A DNA stretch of 27,853 bases from NCBI GenBank assembly GCA_008704415.1, contig VXIS01000470.1:1-27853 (forward strand). The letters are read 5' to 3'. The notes beneath the pieces were generated by a model. The model saw only the letters and a program-made list of their open reading frames with translations, was not told where the DNA came from and did no database searches. The position numbers and the translations under genes are program-made. This stretch comes from Sphaerosporella brunnea. Its lineage: Eukaryota; Ascomycota; Pezizomycetes; Pezizales; Pyronemataceae. Numbering within the stretch: the stretch's first letter is position 1; each line of letters starts with the position of its first letter. Shown in pieces: positions 18,102 to 27,493 of this stretch.

Positions 18102-19320
18102 AACGACGCAAAGGCACCAACGTATCCCTCAGAAGAGGCTAGGACACCCTGGGTCCAGTCAGAGAAAGAACAGCAGCGGTGCTGAGATACCTCTCGGTTT
18201 GTGTTCTTTCCCTTGGTTTTCTTTGGTTCAGACAGACGGTATCAAAGGGAACGAGCAGCTGTTGTGTGCGCTTGAAACTTGCACCTTCTGTGGTGACGGT
18301 AAAGCCTTAATGGCAATTTGAGGGAGGGGGGATTTCGTTTGGCGGACACGACGCGGGTGGTATTGTGTGGTCGAGACTTTAGGAGCAGCGGTTTGGGCAG
18401 AGAGAGTGCAGTCGGTCAGAGCGTGCGGAGGCCCGAGCGGTATAGTTTATCTTTCACTGTGAATTGATTGGTACTCTGATTGCTGGTAGCTCAGGGTATC
18501 ACTATCCAATCATACCTTGTACTAGTTTTGATATCCCTGACGAGCCATCTGTTCACAAAAAACTCACAGTGATATTAGGAACGTTAGACCATTGCCCTAA
18601 TGAACGCAGCTCACGTTGCGGCCGCCTTTAAAATCACCAAGGGGCCGTTTGTTGCTGACCAAATAACAAGTGATATCAGAAGCTCAGGGACTTACGTGAC
18701 GTGTATAAAGGAGGGACAGGCAGGGCAAGGTTGTGTTGGATGCGGGACTGCAATTGGATAATGGGAGCGACGTGATCCACGATGAGAGATACCGTGTTTT
18801 AGTTGAGACGGATGAATTTCGTCTATGTTCTATCGTATTATCGCTGGCTTTTTGCGGTTCCAACCAATGGACATAAATATAAGCCTTCTTGTGGTAAATC
18901 CCAAACAGATAAAAATAATCGCTTGTTAGCAGAGCAGGTATGTGCTGTCCGGAGCTTTTTCTTTTATCTTTTCGTTCTATATTGCGCGCTCTCCACAAAG
19001 TCAAGCTGGAATTCGCGGAAAAATGCGTTTTTCTTTTTTCCTCAGAGGGTTCACCTCGTAGCGACAAGCCAGCCATTAAGTAGCTTTATCGGAGTAAAGG
19101 GCCAACGGTTTTTTTGAGTCTGCAGCTCCCGTGAACAAGTGGCTTTGCAGGTGCGTTTAACAGTCCTTCCACTCCTCCTGAGCGGTCAGCCAGCGCCTGG
19201 CTGAATGGACGGGCTCCTCGATTGCCTCCATGCCATCCTTTAAAGCAGCAGCTCATGAAGTGATCACCAAAGGCGAACGTTCGCCCCCTCATTTCACCTC
19301 TCTAGCTTTGAAAGCATCAA
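18102..19320. other. No recognisable gene
   Basis: AT-richer, with overlapping frames on both strands around 18684-19117 that have no motif. Two stretches of T and A (19030-19045, 19326-19339) lead up to element C. Confidence 0.35.
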
Positions 19321-19346
19321 AGACAAAAAAAAAAAAAAACGAAAAA

Positions 19347-19393
19347 CCCGCGAGCGGGGAGAATGTTGAGGACCGAGTGCTCTCCAGTGACCC
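19347..19393 (+). promoter_or_regulatory. Dispersed hairpin-plus-core element, copy C
   Basis: An A14-15 run and then CCCGCGAGCGGG (perfect hairpin CCCGC-GA-GCGGG, 19347-19358). The core GAGTGCTCTCCAGTGACCC lies at 19375-19393, only 16 bp further, and GGAGA/TCTCC could also pair. Confidence 0.65.
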
Positions 19394-19795
19394 AACCCCG
19401 CTTTCGAGGAGTTACCCCGAGCCTCTTCACCCATTTCCAGCACTTAATTTGATTTTCCTACACTTTCAGTGGATGGACGCTCTTATGCCACTTTGGCAAC
19501 CAGGTTTCACACCGCTTGCTTTTTCTTCCGTTTTCATACTTGCTCGCGACGATTTTCCCCAGCGCCAAACGTCCCAAGGCGGTGCCTGCTCACGGTCTAC
19601 GTTTTCGTCCCGCCTCTCGCCGCTCCGTGTCAAGGAGAAGGATTGGTAACGAGTGTGTGCTTTTATTTGCACCGCCGTCTTGTATGCCATCCACTCTTCG
19701 TGTTGATCCCTTCAAGGAGTTGTCAAGCATGCGCCGTATGAGGTCTGAGGATCCGGCTCTCTCAAAGATCAAGAAACTCATAACCAACGCAGTAA

Positions 19796-20421
19796 AGGTT
19801 CATCGTATGCTTCTTCGTTCCACGGGAACGATCGTGCGTCGAGATCAAGCCCCTGGATGAGGCGGAACCCAATGAGACGACGGACGAAGCCAGGATCCAT
19901 GTGCGGCGATGAACACAGCAGCCGGTTATCAGCGATGGTCGTGGCTCTTCGAAGCCAAACCACAAGATCGCGTTTCCTCAACCTGACACCCCAGCAACCG
20001 GTGCCTCACGGCCCATCTCGATATCGCTTCCTCCCTCTCCAAACTGGTCGATAAAGAGGCAGCCTCCGGGCCTGCTTATGGTATTAAGACTTGCCGCCAA
20101 ACCAGTCAACCTAAAATTTCACTAACGCCTGTCATAGTTTCAGATCGCGGTGAAACACGCCCAGCATTATTCAAAAGCTTTCCCTCCATGCCGAGTTCCT
20201 CAATGCACCCGCCGGGCTTGATGGAGATTGACGGAGAAGACAAGGAGGGCTAGCTTTACTCATTCGTGGATTTTACCGGGAACCTCGAAAACGACGTCAG
20301 ATTCGATGGACTTACTGTATCATTTGTTCCGCCGAAACAGTCTAAACGAGAAGAGACAAGAATACATGTGGGTTTCTCTCTGTCGCAAGGACTGGGCGAA
20401 GGAGTTGATTGCACGGATTGA
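19796..20421 (+). pseudogene. Degraded or intron-containing gene at locus C
   Basis: Three coding-looking blocks follow each other in two registers. Block 1 (19796-19909) includes FFVPRERSCVEIKPLDEAEP. Block 2 (19987-20250) includes ASSLSKLVDKEAASGPAYGI, then PVIVSDRGETRPALFKSFPS and GLMEIDGEDKEG. A TAG at 20251 interrupts it, and block 3 continues in the same frame (LYSFVDFTGNLENDVRFDGL, then TVSFVPPKQSKREETRIHVG) to a TGA at 20419. Block 2 follows a CTGACACCCCAG string that could be a branch site and acceptor. Blocks 1 and 3 share the patterns FVP and ARIHV/TRIHV. No family is recognised. Confidence 0.4.
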
Positions 20422-20513
20422 ACAGCACAACTGGATAGCGGCGTCTGCTCCTGCGTGGAAAGCAGGAGCAGAGTGGAAAACAAGTGGTTGGAGGAGCAGG
20501 TTTTCTCACTACA

Positions 20514-20538
20514 CTGGCAAAGGTCGAGACGAAAAAAA
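20514..20538 (+). repeat. Shared 3' motif, locus C copy
   Basis: CTGGCAAAGGTCGAGACGAA followed by an A run; it matches 24116-24137 at all but one position. Both are followed by T-rich DNA with TTTTTGC, and both lie after the last stop of their locus. Confidence 0.6.
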
Positions 20539-20639
20539 CCATTCATGGTGTTTGTTTAGTTGTCGTTTTTGCAAGCAAGAGCTATCTGTTTCGGTTTTTG
20601 TCCTTCCCAAAAATTTTCTCCGGCCAGAGTCTAGTAAAT

Positions 20640-21591
20640 TTTTCTAATTACCATTCGTTTGGTGTAAGAAAAACTGGCCCCTCTCGTGGTGATCCACATC
20701 AGTTACATGCATCATTGGCCTAATCCTTCATGATATCCAGCGCTGGGGAACTGTCTGTGCACCACTAACGAGATGAATTAAAATCTTGCTGGCCGGCTGA
20801 CAGCCGTTACAGCGGCTCTTTAAGCCAGTGGCCGAAGGAGCATGATACAATGGTATCGTGCAACAAGCTGTGCCATTGGTTGCTTTTCTATATGTTTGAT
20901 TCTAGGGATGAAACGAAATACGGTACCGGTCTCTGGACCCCGCATGCTGCGTTTTCCCTCTGCTCAATAATTCCGACTCTCCGCTCCCGTCTGTCTGATC
21001 CATGTTTTGATGGTGGGACCGAAGCTTGTCTTTTCGACGGCTACACCTCATCAAGGACAGCAACCTTACTGACAACACACCTGGAACCGATGATGGCAAC
21101 AACAAGAAGGCATCCCTAGGGAGCAAAAAGGAGACCATGAAGAATGAAATCAACGCCATGACATTCACAGTGCTCAGCCGGTTGTGGTTTGACTGAACCA
21201 AAACAACAGAGGCAAAAGCGGGGTCGAAGAACGGAAGACAGTCGCGTGTTTGTTGCGTTGTTGTGGTTGTTGTTGAACAGCAAGCCGTACTTATTTGGTA
21301 TACGAATTGGCGGCTCGATCTCGAGCGAGAGAGCTGTTGATAGAACCGTTTGGAAAAGAATGGTAGAAAGAGAGCCCTTTTCGCCAATAATCACTAGTAA
21401 AAGGGGTATACTCTGACGAGTGGGTGGTTGCGGGGGTGACCGTAATCAGCGTGCAGGGCGTTTCATTTTTGTTTTTGTTTTTGTTTTTTTGTCTACCCCC
21501 ATGGCCCAGCGCTGGGCCACCGTGGAAATCTCCTCAATTCACGAGTTGGATACGTGGTTTTATCGTGCGAATTATCTAGGAAACCATTGAT
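20640..21591. other. Intergenic with a (TTTTTG)n run
   Basis: The (TTTTTG)n run lies at 21466-21491. Frames on the minus strand at 20902-21394 have no motif. Confidence 0.35.
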
Positions 21592-21984
21592 GTGCAACGT
21601 GAGTTTTCGCTGCTTTATTTTTGCCTTCAATCAGGTCGGGTCAGTCCCCCGCAGGACGCACACTCTCCTCAAGCCTCTCGAATCCACTCCACCGCCGACC
21701 ATATCACCCAGGTAACCCGCAAAAGTTGTCTGCGGTCGATTACGTCGAGGTGGAGATCCCTACCCACTCACAATAACACAAACACACCGCAGCTGGTTAC
21801 GACAGAGCTGGGTACCTTATCTCACCAGTCGTCAATTTCGGGAGCCTTCCGTCAATCGCATAAACGAGCTTGGGGCCGCCTCACAAAGCGAGGAGGCTTC
21901 AGGGAGCCAATCCGGCGGCCCGCGAATCTCACGACACACCAGCGTGGCAGGTCTTTTGCCCCAAAGTTCTGGAAACGTTGGTAG
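21592..21984 (+). CDS. Possible exons in two registers, unrecognised
   Basis: One frame (21592-21984, 130 codons, opened only by a non-ATG codon) includes NTPQLVTTELGTLSHQSSIS. Another register reads REPSVNRINELGAASQSEEA and then SGGPRISRHTSVAGLLPQSS to a TGA near 21990. A third includes KLSAVDYVEVEIPTHSQ near 21740. Overlapping plausible segments in three registers fit a small-intron gene or a decayed one. I cannot give a reliable model. Confidence 0.2.
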   Translation: MQREFSLLYFCLQSGRVSPPQDAHSPQASRIHSTADHITQVTRKSCLRSITSRWRSLPTHNNTNTPQLVTTELGTLSHQSSISGAFRQSHKRAWGRLTKRGGFREPIRRPANLTTHQRGRSFAPKFWKRW

Positions 21985-21991
21985 CATGCGG

Positions 21992-22700
21992 GGGTGACAA
22001 ACCTGCTGAGCTGGATAAGAGGCACGCTCCCAGGGTGTAAAATTGGAAACGCTTGATGATGGATTAGGCAACGAGCAAAATAAGCCATGGCCATTACTAT
22101 CTAGACTGCAGACGGCGGTTTACATCAACACCACCTCCCTACTTGTTTTGCCGTGAATATCGCGGACGACACCTTGAATGAGTTTGGTTTTCGTTTGTTG
22201 ACCAAGATTACTTTGTGTTTTTTTTCCAGAGGTTTCTTCAGGAACCTGGTGGGTTCTCAGCGTTTTTGTGGTCTTTCCCCTGAGCGTCAAACAACCACCA
22301 TTCAGCCGCCCGGAAGTATTTCCAAATCAAACTTTCCGGCATTCACCGGCCCTCGAGTGGCCTAGCTATGCTAATGTAGGAGGGAGGGGATGACTAGATT
22401 GGAGCAAGATACTTTCGGCCATAATTGACCACCTCCGCTTCTCATTCTGCAATATTCTGAGTATTGTTGGGCATAACTGACTCCGCAAGGCATTCGCTAA
22501 ACGATCACAGCACGGCACCAGAATATCCAACCCCAAGGTTTACCAATTGCCATCCGGAATCGTATGGAATCCAAGATCCATGGGCCTATTTTTCCCTTCG
22601 ACGTAGTTGTTAACCGAATTTTTAACAACTGTCATTCGTGCCCAACGCTAATAGCTTTGAGTGAGCCCACTTCTATCTCCGTCATCATCATCATAGATTT
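21992..22700. other. No recognisable gene
   Basis: Mixed DNA, with a CATCATCATCAT run near 22682-22693. A short frame at 22153-22365 has no motif. Confidence 0.35.
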
Positions 22701-22760
22701 GAAACTCGTCGATGAGAAGTGTGTGATTTTTCTCGAGTAAAAGTGATGAGAGAATCTTAA
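22701..22760 (+). repeat. Decayed copy F of the element E upstream half
   Basis: GAAACTCGTCGATGAG, AGTGTGTGAT and AGTAAAAGTGATGA align with GAAACTCGCCGAGGGCGAG, AGTGTGTGAT and GGCAAAAGTGGTGA at 24811-24860. The stem is weakened and no core follows directly. Confidence 0.5.
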
Positions 22761-23242
22761 CGAGAAGCTTTACAAGAAAGAAAGACTCTAACACTGTTTC
22801 TTAGGTAAGCAGTAGAGTAGAAAATCGCTTTTCAAAGAATGCGACCGATGGCACCCCCGGATTCGCGCGCTTTGGTGCAATGTGGAGACGGAGCTGGGTT
22901 GGGTGGTGATGGTGGTCAATTTCCGAGCTGTTTCAAGAGGAAAAAGGTACCCAGCATATCTTGCAGTTCCTGCGGGATACGGGGGTTGGACAAACTTTGG
23001 CTGCCCCTCGGGGGGTGAAGGGGGGGGTCATTCGTCTGGGGAGGAGGAGTGACCCGGCCTATGGCTTTTCCGCGTTGTTCCGGGCCCTTTTCTATCTTTT
23101 GTCTTTTCTACCGGTACCATACATTCCTTTTGTTTACTACTTTTGGTATTTCGGGTGAACGCAGTTGACCCATAAGATGGCATTAATCAGTGGGCGGACA
23201 GGATAAGGGAGGGGCTGAGTAGAGGGGCTGTCATGATCGATC

Positions 23243-23280
23243 GAGTGATCTGCAGTGACTCCGCCTGATTTCGCCAAAGT
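23243..23280 (+). promoter_or_regulatory. Dispersed core element, copy D
   Basis: GAGTGATCTGCAGTGACTCC at 23243 and CGCC-GATTT-GCCAAAGT after it. It matches copy E over about 38 bp with few differences. A GATCGATC palindrome overlaps its left end instead of the CCGCGAGCGG hairpin. Confidence 0.65.
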
Positions 23281-24079
23281 CCCAGATCCTCACACCCACC
23301 ACCAACCACGCTCTTCCCGCCTTGAACCGGTGTTAGGTATCTATCGTTTTTTCCCTTTTCTTTTCACCGTTTCCGGACCCGATCGCCAATACCGACCCCA
23401 GGCAGCACAGATCAATCGCTTGACTCGAAGTGCGCAACAGGAGGCGCGGCATCGATGCCGAGCAGCGATCGAGAAGCTCTTCTCTACAAAGGCTATTTTT
23501 CGGTCAGTGAAGGGGATGCACAAAAGGATGCAGAGCGATAGCCGCGCACACTCACACACCGCCACTACCGCCACTACTACCAGTAATGGTTACCGGGATG
23601 CGGCAGTTATTGTTCTTGCTCAGGCCGACCAGCTAGACAGAAGGATATCGGATACCTCACTGTCGTCGCCTCTTTGTTCCGCCTTGCACAGCAGAGGCGG
23701 AGACAATATCACCGACTATTCGGAACCGTCACAGGTTTGTTTCCGCTTTTACCTATGCTTAAGGTGTGACTCTGGTTAACGTGGTTTGCTAGCAAGAGGT
23801 TTATGGTTTTGCCGGTCGATGCAGCGAAAACAGCCTGCCGAATGCCACTATTATCGCTACACGACAAACCAAGCTGGGTAGCCCAGAACTGGAGGGTGGA
23901 CATTGGCTCCTGCTGTCCTGCGGTCCCCAAGGTCAGTGTGTCTTTAGGTATGTCAACATATTTACATCGGCTTCTCGGTGCAGGCTAACATTGTGCTTGC
24001 AAGGAACGAAGCGTTAAGAAAGGCTGGCAAAGTGGAAACAGCCTTTGGGACTGATTGTGAGCAACCGGGGTACGAGTGA
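23255..24079 (+). CDS. Unrecognised spliced gene D
   Basis: The frame is open from 23255 (non-ATG) through 23734; the first ATG in it is near 23515. It contains TRSAQQEARHRCRAAIEKLF, a Thr-rich stretch (HTATTATTTSNGYRDAAVIV) and LAQADQLDRRISDTSLSS. An intron 23735-23792 (GTTTGT donor, TTAAC near the acceptor GCTAG, 58 bp, phase 0) joins to QEVYGFAGRCSEN, then TIIATRQTKLGSPELEGGHW. A further coding-looking block at 23984-24079 (ANIVLARNEALRKAGKVETA, to a TGA) follows an acceptor CAG but does not join in frame by any donor I can find. Part of exon 2 resembles locus E (AIATTNRLGAPKLE). No known domain. Confidence 0.4.
23735..23792 (+). other. Candidate intron of gene D
   Basis: CAG-GTTTGT donor, GGTTAACG branch region, TGCTAG acceptor; 58 bp. 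The donor is a less common variant. Confidence 0.4.
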
Positions 24080-24115
24080 TCACATTTTGTTGCCGTGCGG
24101 TTTGCTCGGAGCAGA

Positions 24116-24137
24116 CTGGCAAAGATCGAGACGAAAA
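24116..24137 (+). repeat. Shared 3' motif, locus D copy
   Basis: CTGGCAAAGATCGAGACGAA then AA; the partner is 20514-20538. It lies 37 bp after the last stop of locus D. Confidence 0.6.
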
Positions 24138-24814
24138 CCCGACTACGGGCATGTTTATTCATTTCTTAGCAGTTTTTGCTTGCTTTGATTGTCCGTATCG
24201 AAAGTTTTCAAAAAAGCTTTGCGGTTGAAGTTGCAATTTTATGCCTTATGTTTCCTCAAATATATAACATGAAGTTCCCCCCGGGCCAAGTATGATGGGG
24301 GGACACTCTTTAAAAAATGTTTTTGAGGTGCTCTCTAAACCCGACCACAATAGCAATGGATACATTTCCAGGGTCAATACGTAAGCTGTGACGCTGTTAT
24401 TGCGTGGTGCGAAGGCACTAGACCTTGCAGACAGACCTACAGGCCAGGGGCGAGACCGGGGAAGAAGAAAAGGCAATGACGAGGCGTGGCAGCTTTTACA
24501 AACCTGAGGAGAACGAGGGAGTGGAAATTCGCATTCAGGAAGACCACTTCGGGGTCCCGGAATTAGGAGGACACTCTCCTCGCGTCTCCTGCATATATAA
24601 CCTTGTCCAGGGTGTAAAGGTAGAGGCTTTGACCTTATTATAGGACCCTAAATGTTCGACATTTTTACTTCCGCTTTGCTTTTATTCCACTATCGGTCTT
24701 GGAGCTGTGATTTCCAAGATATCAACGAAGTAGCCATGAGTCACGACCCACGTCACTCCCCGCTACCGCCCTGCGGCCTTGTATCCAGCTCACAAAATAA
24801 CCTTGAAGTTGAAA
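24138..24814. other. Unassigned spacer between loci D and E
   Basis: A short plus frame around 24476-24643 (ATG, then TRRGSFYKPEENEGVEIRIQ) looks mildly coding but has no motif. The rest is AT-rich. Confidence 0.3.
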
Positions 24815-24899
24815 CTCGCCGAGGGCGAGTGTGTGATCAGTGGTAGGCAAAAGTGGTGACCGAGTGATCAGCAGTGACTCCGCCTAGTTTTGCCAAAGT
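24815..24899 (+). promoter_or_regulatory. Dispersed hairpin-plus-core element, copy E
   Basis: The hairpin CTCGCC-GAG-GGCGAG (24815-24829) is followed by GTGTGTGATCAGTGG and then the core GAGTGATCAGCAGTGACTCC at 24862. CGCC and TTTTGCCAAAGTA come next. GTGATCAG occurs twice within the element. Confidence 0.65.
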
Positions 24900-25171
24900 A
24901 CCCCCAGCCTAGACCTCCTCTCTTTCATCATCGGCACCTCCCACCCTCTTCGCTCCGCCATGAGCGGCCTTCGGTATCTTTTCTTTTGATTTACACCTTT
25001 ATATCCCCGAAGGTCTCTCCTCTCCATTGTGCTTCGACTGCACGAGGCGATTTCTTGTATCGGTGCACAAAAGAGGTCAAGAAACGCCTCCGCCGAAGAG
25101 AATGGCAAGTCCAAGAGGATCTCGCCATCGCCACCACCAACAGACTGGGTGCTCCAAAACTGGAGTGTTGA
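24890..25171 (+). CDS. Unrecognised frame E1, related to gene D exon 2
   Basis: The frame is open for 93 codons (non-ATG start). After a Pro/His-rich beginning it reads CASTARGDFLYRCTKEVKKR, then LRRREWQVQEDLAIATTNRL and GAPKLEC, ending TGA. The end resembles gene D exon 2 (ATIIATRQTKLGSPELE), and the DNA shows the same resemblance. A donor-like GTGTTG and an acceptor-like TTTGGCAG follow within 30 bp, so the stop may fall in an intron and the frame may continue toward 25249. The basic middle part is probably helical. No domain is known. Confidence 0.35.
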   Translation: MPKYPQPRPPLFHHRHLPPSSLRHERPSVSFLLIYTFISPKVSPLHCASTARGDFLYRCTKEVKKRLRRREWQVQEDLAIATTNRLGAPKLEC

Positions 25172-25248
25172 TACGTGTTTCTCTTTGGCAGGTGACCACA
25201 ACGCCTTTATGCTGGTACGTCGAAGTCTGCATTTATATTTGCTTTTGA

Positions 25249-25696
25249 GTCAATGCCAACCTGGTATGCCTTCACCTACAGTATCGCTCTGCACGAGTCG
25301 GTAAATGGACACAGCACGGAACGAGAGGTTTTCTCTCCTCACGGAGGTTGCTGCCCCCCTTCCCCCTCCAACCCCTGCGAAGAGAAGCCGTGCAGGCTGC
25401 GATTCAGGAGCCCTCTGAGGACGCCACCGCCACCACTACAGTCACCACTACCAGGCCGCTGTTTGTGACTGCTCGTTTCCATTGGCGTATTCTTTTGTTG
25501 GTGATTGTGGTAAGTGTCATTGTGGTACGGCAGCTGTTTTGCGATGGTGACTGACTTGTGGTAGGTTATCAACTCTTATCTCTTCACAACACAAAGTGAA
25601 CTGAGGCTGCCTCATAACCGCGAGCGAATGGTGGTAAACAAGGCGTATCATGGCCACGCCCAGGACACACCCATCATGTATTCTCTGCGGAGATGA
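25249..25696 (+). CDS. Unrecognised spliced gene E2 with one predicted membrane segment
   Basis: An open frame at 25249-25509 is joined across an intron 25510-25564 to 25565-25696, which ends TGA. The intron has GTAAGT, a TGACTGACTT branch region and GGTAG, and is 55 bp. The join is phase 0, and the unspliced frame would stop inside the intron. The product has REAVQAAIQEPSEDATATTT, a Thr-rich stretch, then FHWRILLLVIV joined to VINSYLF. This makes a hydrophobic segment of about 16 residues that is created by splicing. A polar tail follows (SELRLPHNRERMVVNKAYHG). It may be the 3' part of the same gene as E1. The start and function are unknown. Confidence 0.45.
25510..25564 (+). other. Spliceosomal intron of gene E2
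   Basis: GTAAGT donor, TGACTGACTT branch region, GGTAG acceptor; 55 bp, phase 0. Signals are close to the fungal consensus. Confidence 0.65.
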
Positions 25697-25889
25697 AGCT
25701 TCGAAACAGCTGGCTCCTTCTTCGGAAGGGCAGCCGCCACAAGGGTCGCGTCTATGGACCCTTTAGGATCAACGATCTCTGCTCCCCAACAATTCTGGAA
25801 CCGTTTAGTTGGCGGGAGAAAAAGCAAATAATCTGAGTCAATTTTTGACTAGTTGCTTTTGCTATTGCATGGGTGGCCCCGCCCCCACA
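25697..25889. other. Spacer, nothing recognised
   Basis: No feature supported. Confidence 0.35.
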
Positions 25890-26370
25890 CTCTGGGAATT
25901 ACGGCACACATGATGGGCTCGGAGAGCCGGAGACCTCTCCTGTCAATGTGATTTGCATTTTTGGCAAGAGGTGGAAGAACGAGGTTTGGGTTCTGGAGAG
26001 AGGTAGCGGAGGCTACAAGAGAGGAGGGGCAGAAACAGTGGCCGGCTACGGCCACCTCCGCTCTGCTTGGGGACGATAGGTGCACAAAAGCGGTGATGGA
26101 TTTCCTTAGCACCACCAAAGTTGGGGCCTGGCCTGACAAAGGCATCATGTTTTTAGGCTCTCTGTTATGACATGTTACGATTTTCTTTGGTTCGTTTACT
26201 CTACATGGCTTGATTTCCTTAGTTCTTTTCCTTAGAGGAGCCGCAGGCCTCAGTAGTCGGCCTCGGCGAAGTGGTAGCACAGTCTCTTCTTATACATATG
26301 TCATGGCCGCAAGCGGCCGAATACAATATGATTAAAAGAAAAAACGAAACGAAACGAAACGAAATGAAAT
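25890..26370 (+). pseudogene. LINE 3' end (C-terminus, 3' UTR, AAACG tail)
   Basis: The frame GLGEPETSPVNVICIFGKRW changes near 25980 to FGFWREVAEATREEGQKQWP, then ALLGDDRCTKAVMDFLSTTK, ending TGA at 26168-26170. This is the C-terminal tail after the zinc knuckle of Tad-type LINEs. It aligns with the tail of the LINE at 138-330 (KEVWKKLRLKG-NWP and AEAVMKFLKETG). Two Cys of the knuckle are not visible in the surviving frame. The 3' UTR holds the hairpin GGCCGC-AA-GCGGCC (26305-26318) and ends in A-rich (AAACG)n at 26334-26370, a typical LINE tail. The copy is strongly 5' truncated, and its orientation is opposite to the first LINE. Confidence 0.75.
26334..26370 (+). repeat. (AAACG)n pentanucleotide tail
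   Basis: AAAAACG followed by three more AAACG units and AAATG. It marks the 3' end of the LINE fragment. Confidence 0.7.
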
Positions 26371-27379
26371 TGCTAGAAATGAAAAGCTGAAGTACGAGGG
26401 CCACTTTGAAACGTTGCTAAAGTTTTATGGGACTATATAGAGGAAACAATTTCAGTACTATCAACCGTAAATTGGCCAGCAAGACGATTGGAGAGAGCAG
26501 TGTTTTGTGTTTGCGGTCGAGGACGCTATTCCCGATCAGGCGTGTACAGCTGAACATCACCAGTGCACGAGTGAGCATTGATAATGTTTTACCGAAAACA
26601 ACGCTTCCCCGGAGTCCGCGCTTGCGAAGTCATGGCTTTCCCTTTTTCTCGTCAAGTTTTCTTTTAAAATTGTGAAAGCATTCGCCCAAGGGCTTTCAAG
26701 GCCAAGGAAAGATAAAGGAACCATCACAAACAGACAATATGACTCAATGTCAAGCTAGTTTGGATTGTTTGGGCTTTTTCAGGCGGTTTTTAAACATCCC
26801 TGAAGAACGTCAGAAATTCTACGGTATTGAAAACCAAATCTCAGTAATGGCGACGGTGACGAGCAATTATAAAAAGCCCAAATATGTCCCCAACGGAATA
26901 CAAAGAACTTAAACACTGTTTTTGCTCCATGAAAGGGAGCTCAGTGCTCTGCCAGTTAAAACAGCTCCGCTGACTTACTAAGGCCCCGAAAACGCAGCGC
27001 TCGACAGGCTCAAAATTACGGTCGAAGGACTTGCCGGCTGTACAAAAACAGGTTTACATTTCCATACTTCATATTGTCTTAGTCTGTAGACGGCCAAGCA
27101 AGTTGGCGTAGCCCTGTTGCTCCGGTAGCTAACTGACAGAGTAACGATATCCTTCTGCTTAAGTGATCTCTTTCGATAGAAAATCTTGGAATCCGGACAT
27201 AGAAACCCCTGATATTCACCGCAAACAGACAACCAAAATCACAAAGAAAGCAAATCACTTTTTCTTCCATGTTTTCGAACCGCTTCTATCCAAGGATGCT
27301 GCAGCCTCATTTTTTATTTATTATGGGAGTCGGTGGTGGGTGGGTGGGCTAGCCCGTTTCCGGAGTTGTGAGTTGAAAG
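26371..27379. other. No recognisable gene
   Basis: AT-richer intergenic DNA. Short frames on both strands have no motif. Confidence 0.4.
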
Positions 27380-27415
27380 TATAAAGGTCGCCCAGCTCTC
27401 TCCTTCTCTTCTACA
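27380..27415 (+). promoter_or_regulatory. Candidate fungal promoter: TATA box and CT-rich start region
   Basis: TATAAAGG at 27380-27387 is followed by CTCTCTCCTTCTCTTCTAC. This is the usual arrangement in filamentous fungi and makes this the clearest stand-alone promoter in the window. Confidence 0.45.
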
Positions 27416-27493
27416 TCAACGCCCAACCACCACCAACACAGCCGCTGCCACGACCAGCAGCTCATAGGCCACAAGCGAGAATTGAAAACCAGG

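Noticed and set aside
20228..20647. 139-codon plus frame overlapping the end of locus C
   Set aside because: Its first part is out of register with the better block LYSFVDFTGNLENDV, and its end runs through the shared 3' motif, which is repeated non-coding-like DNA.
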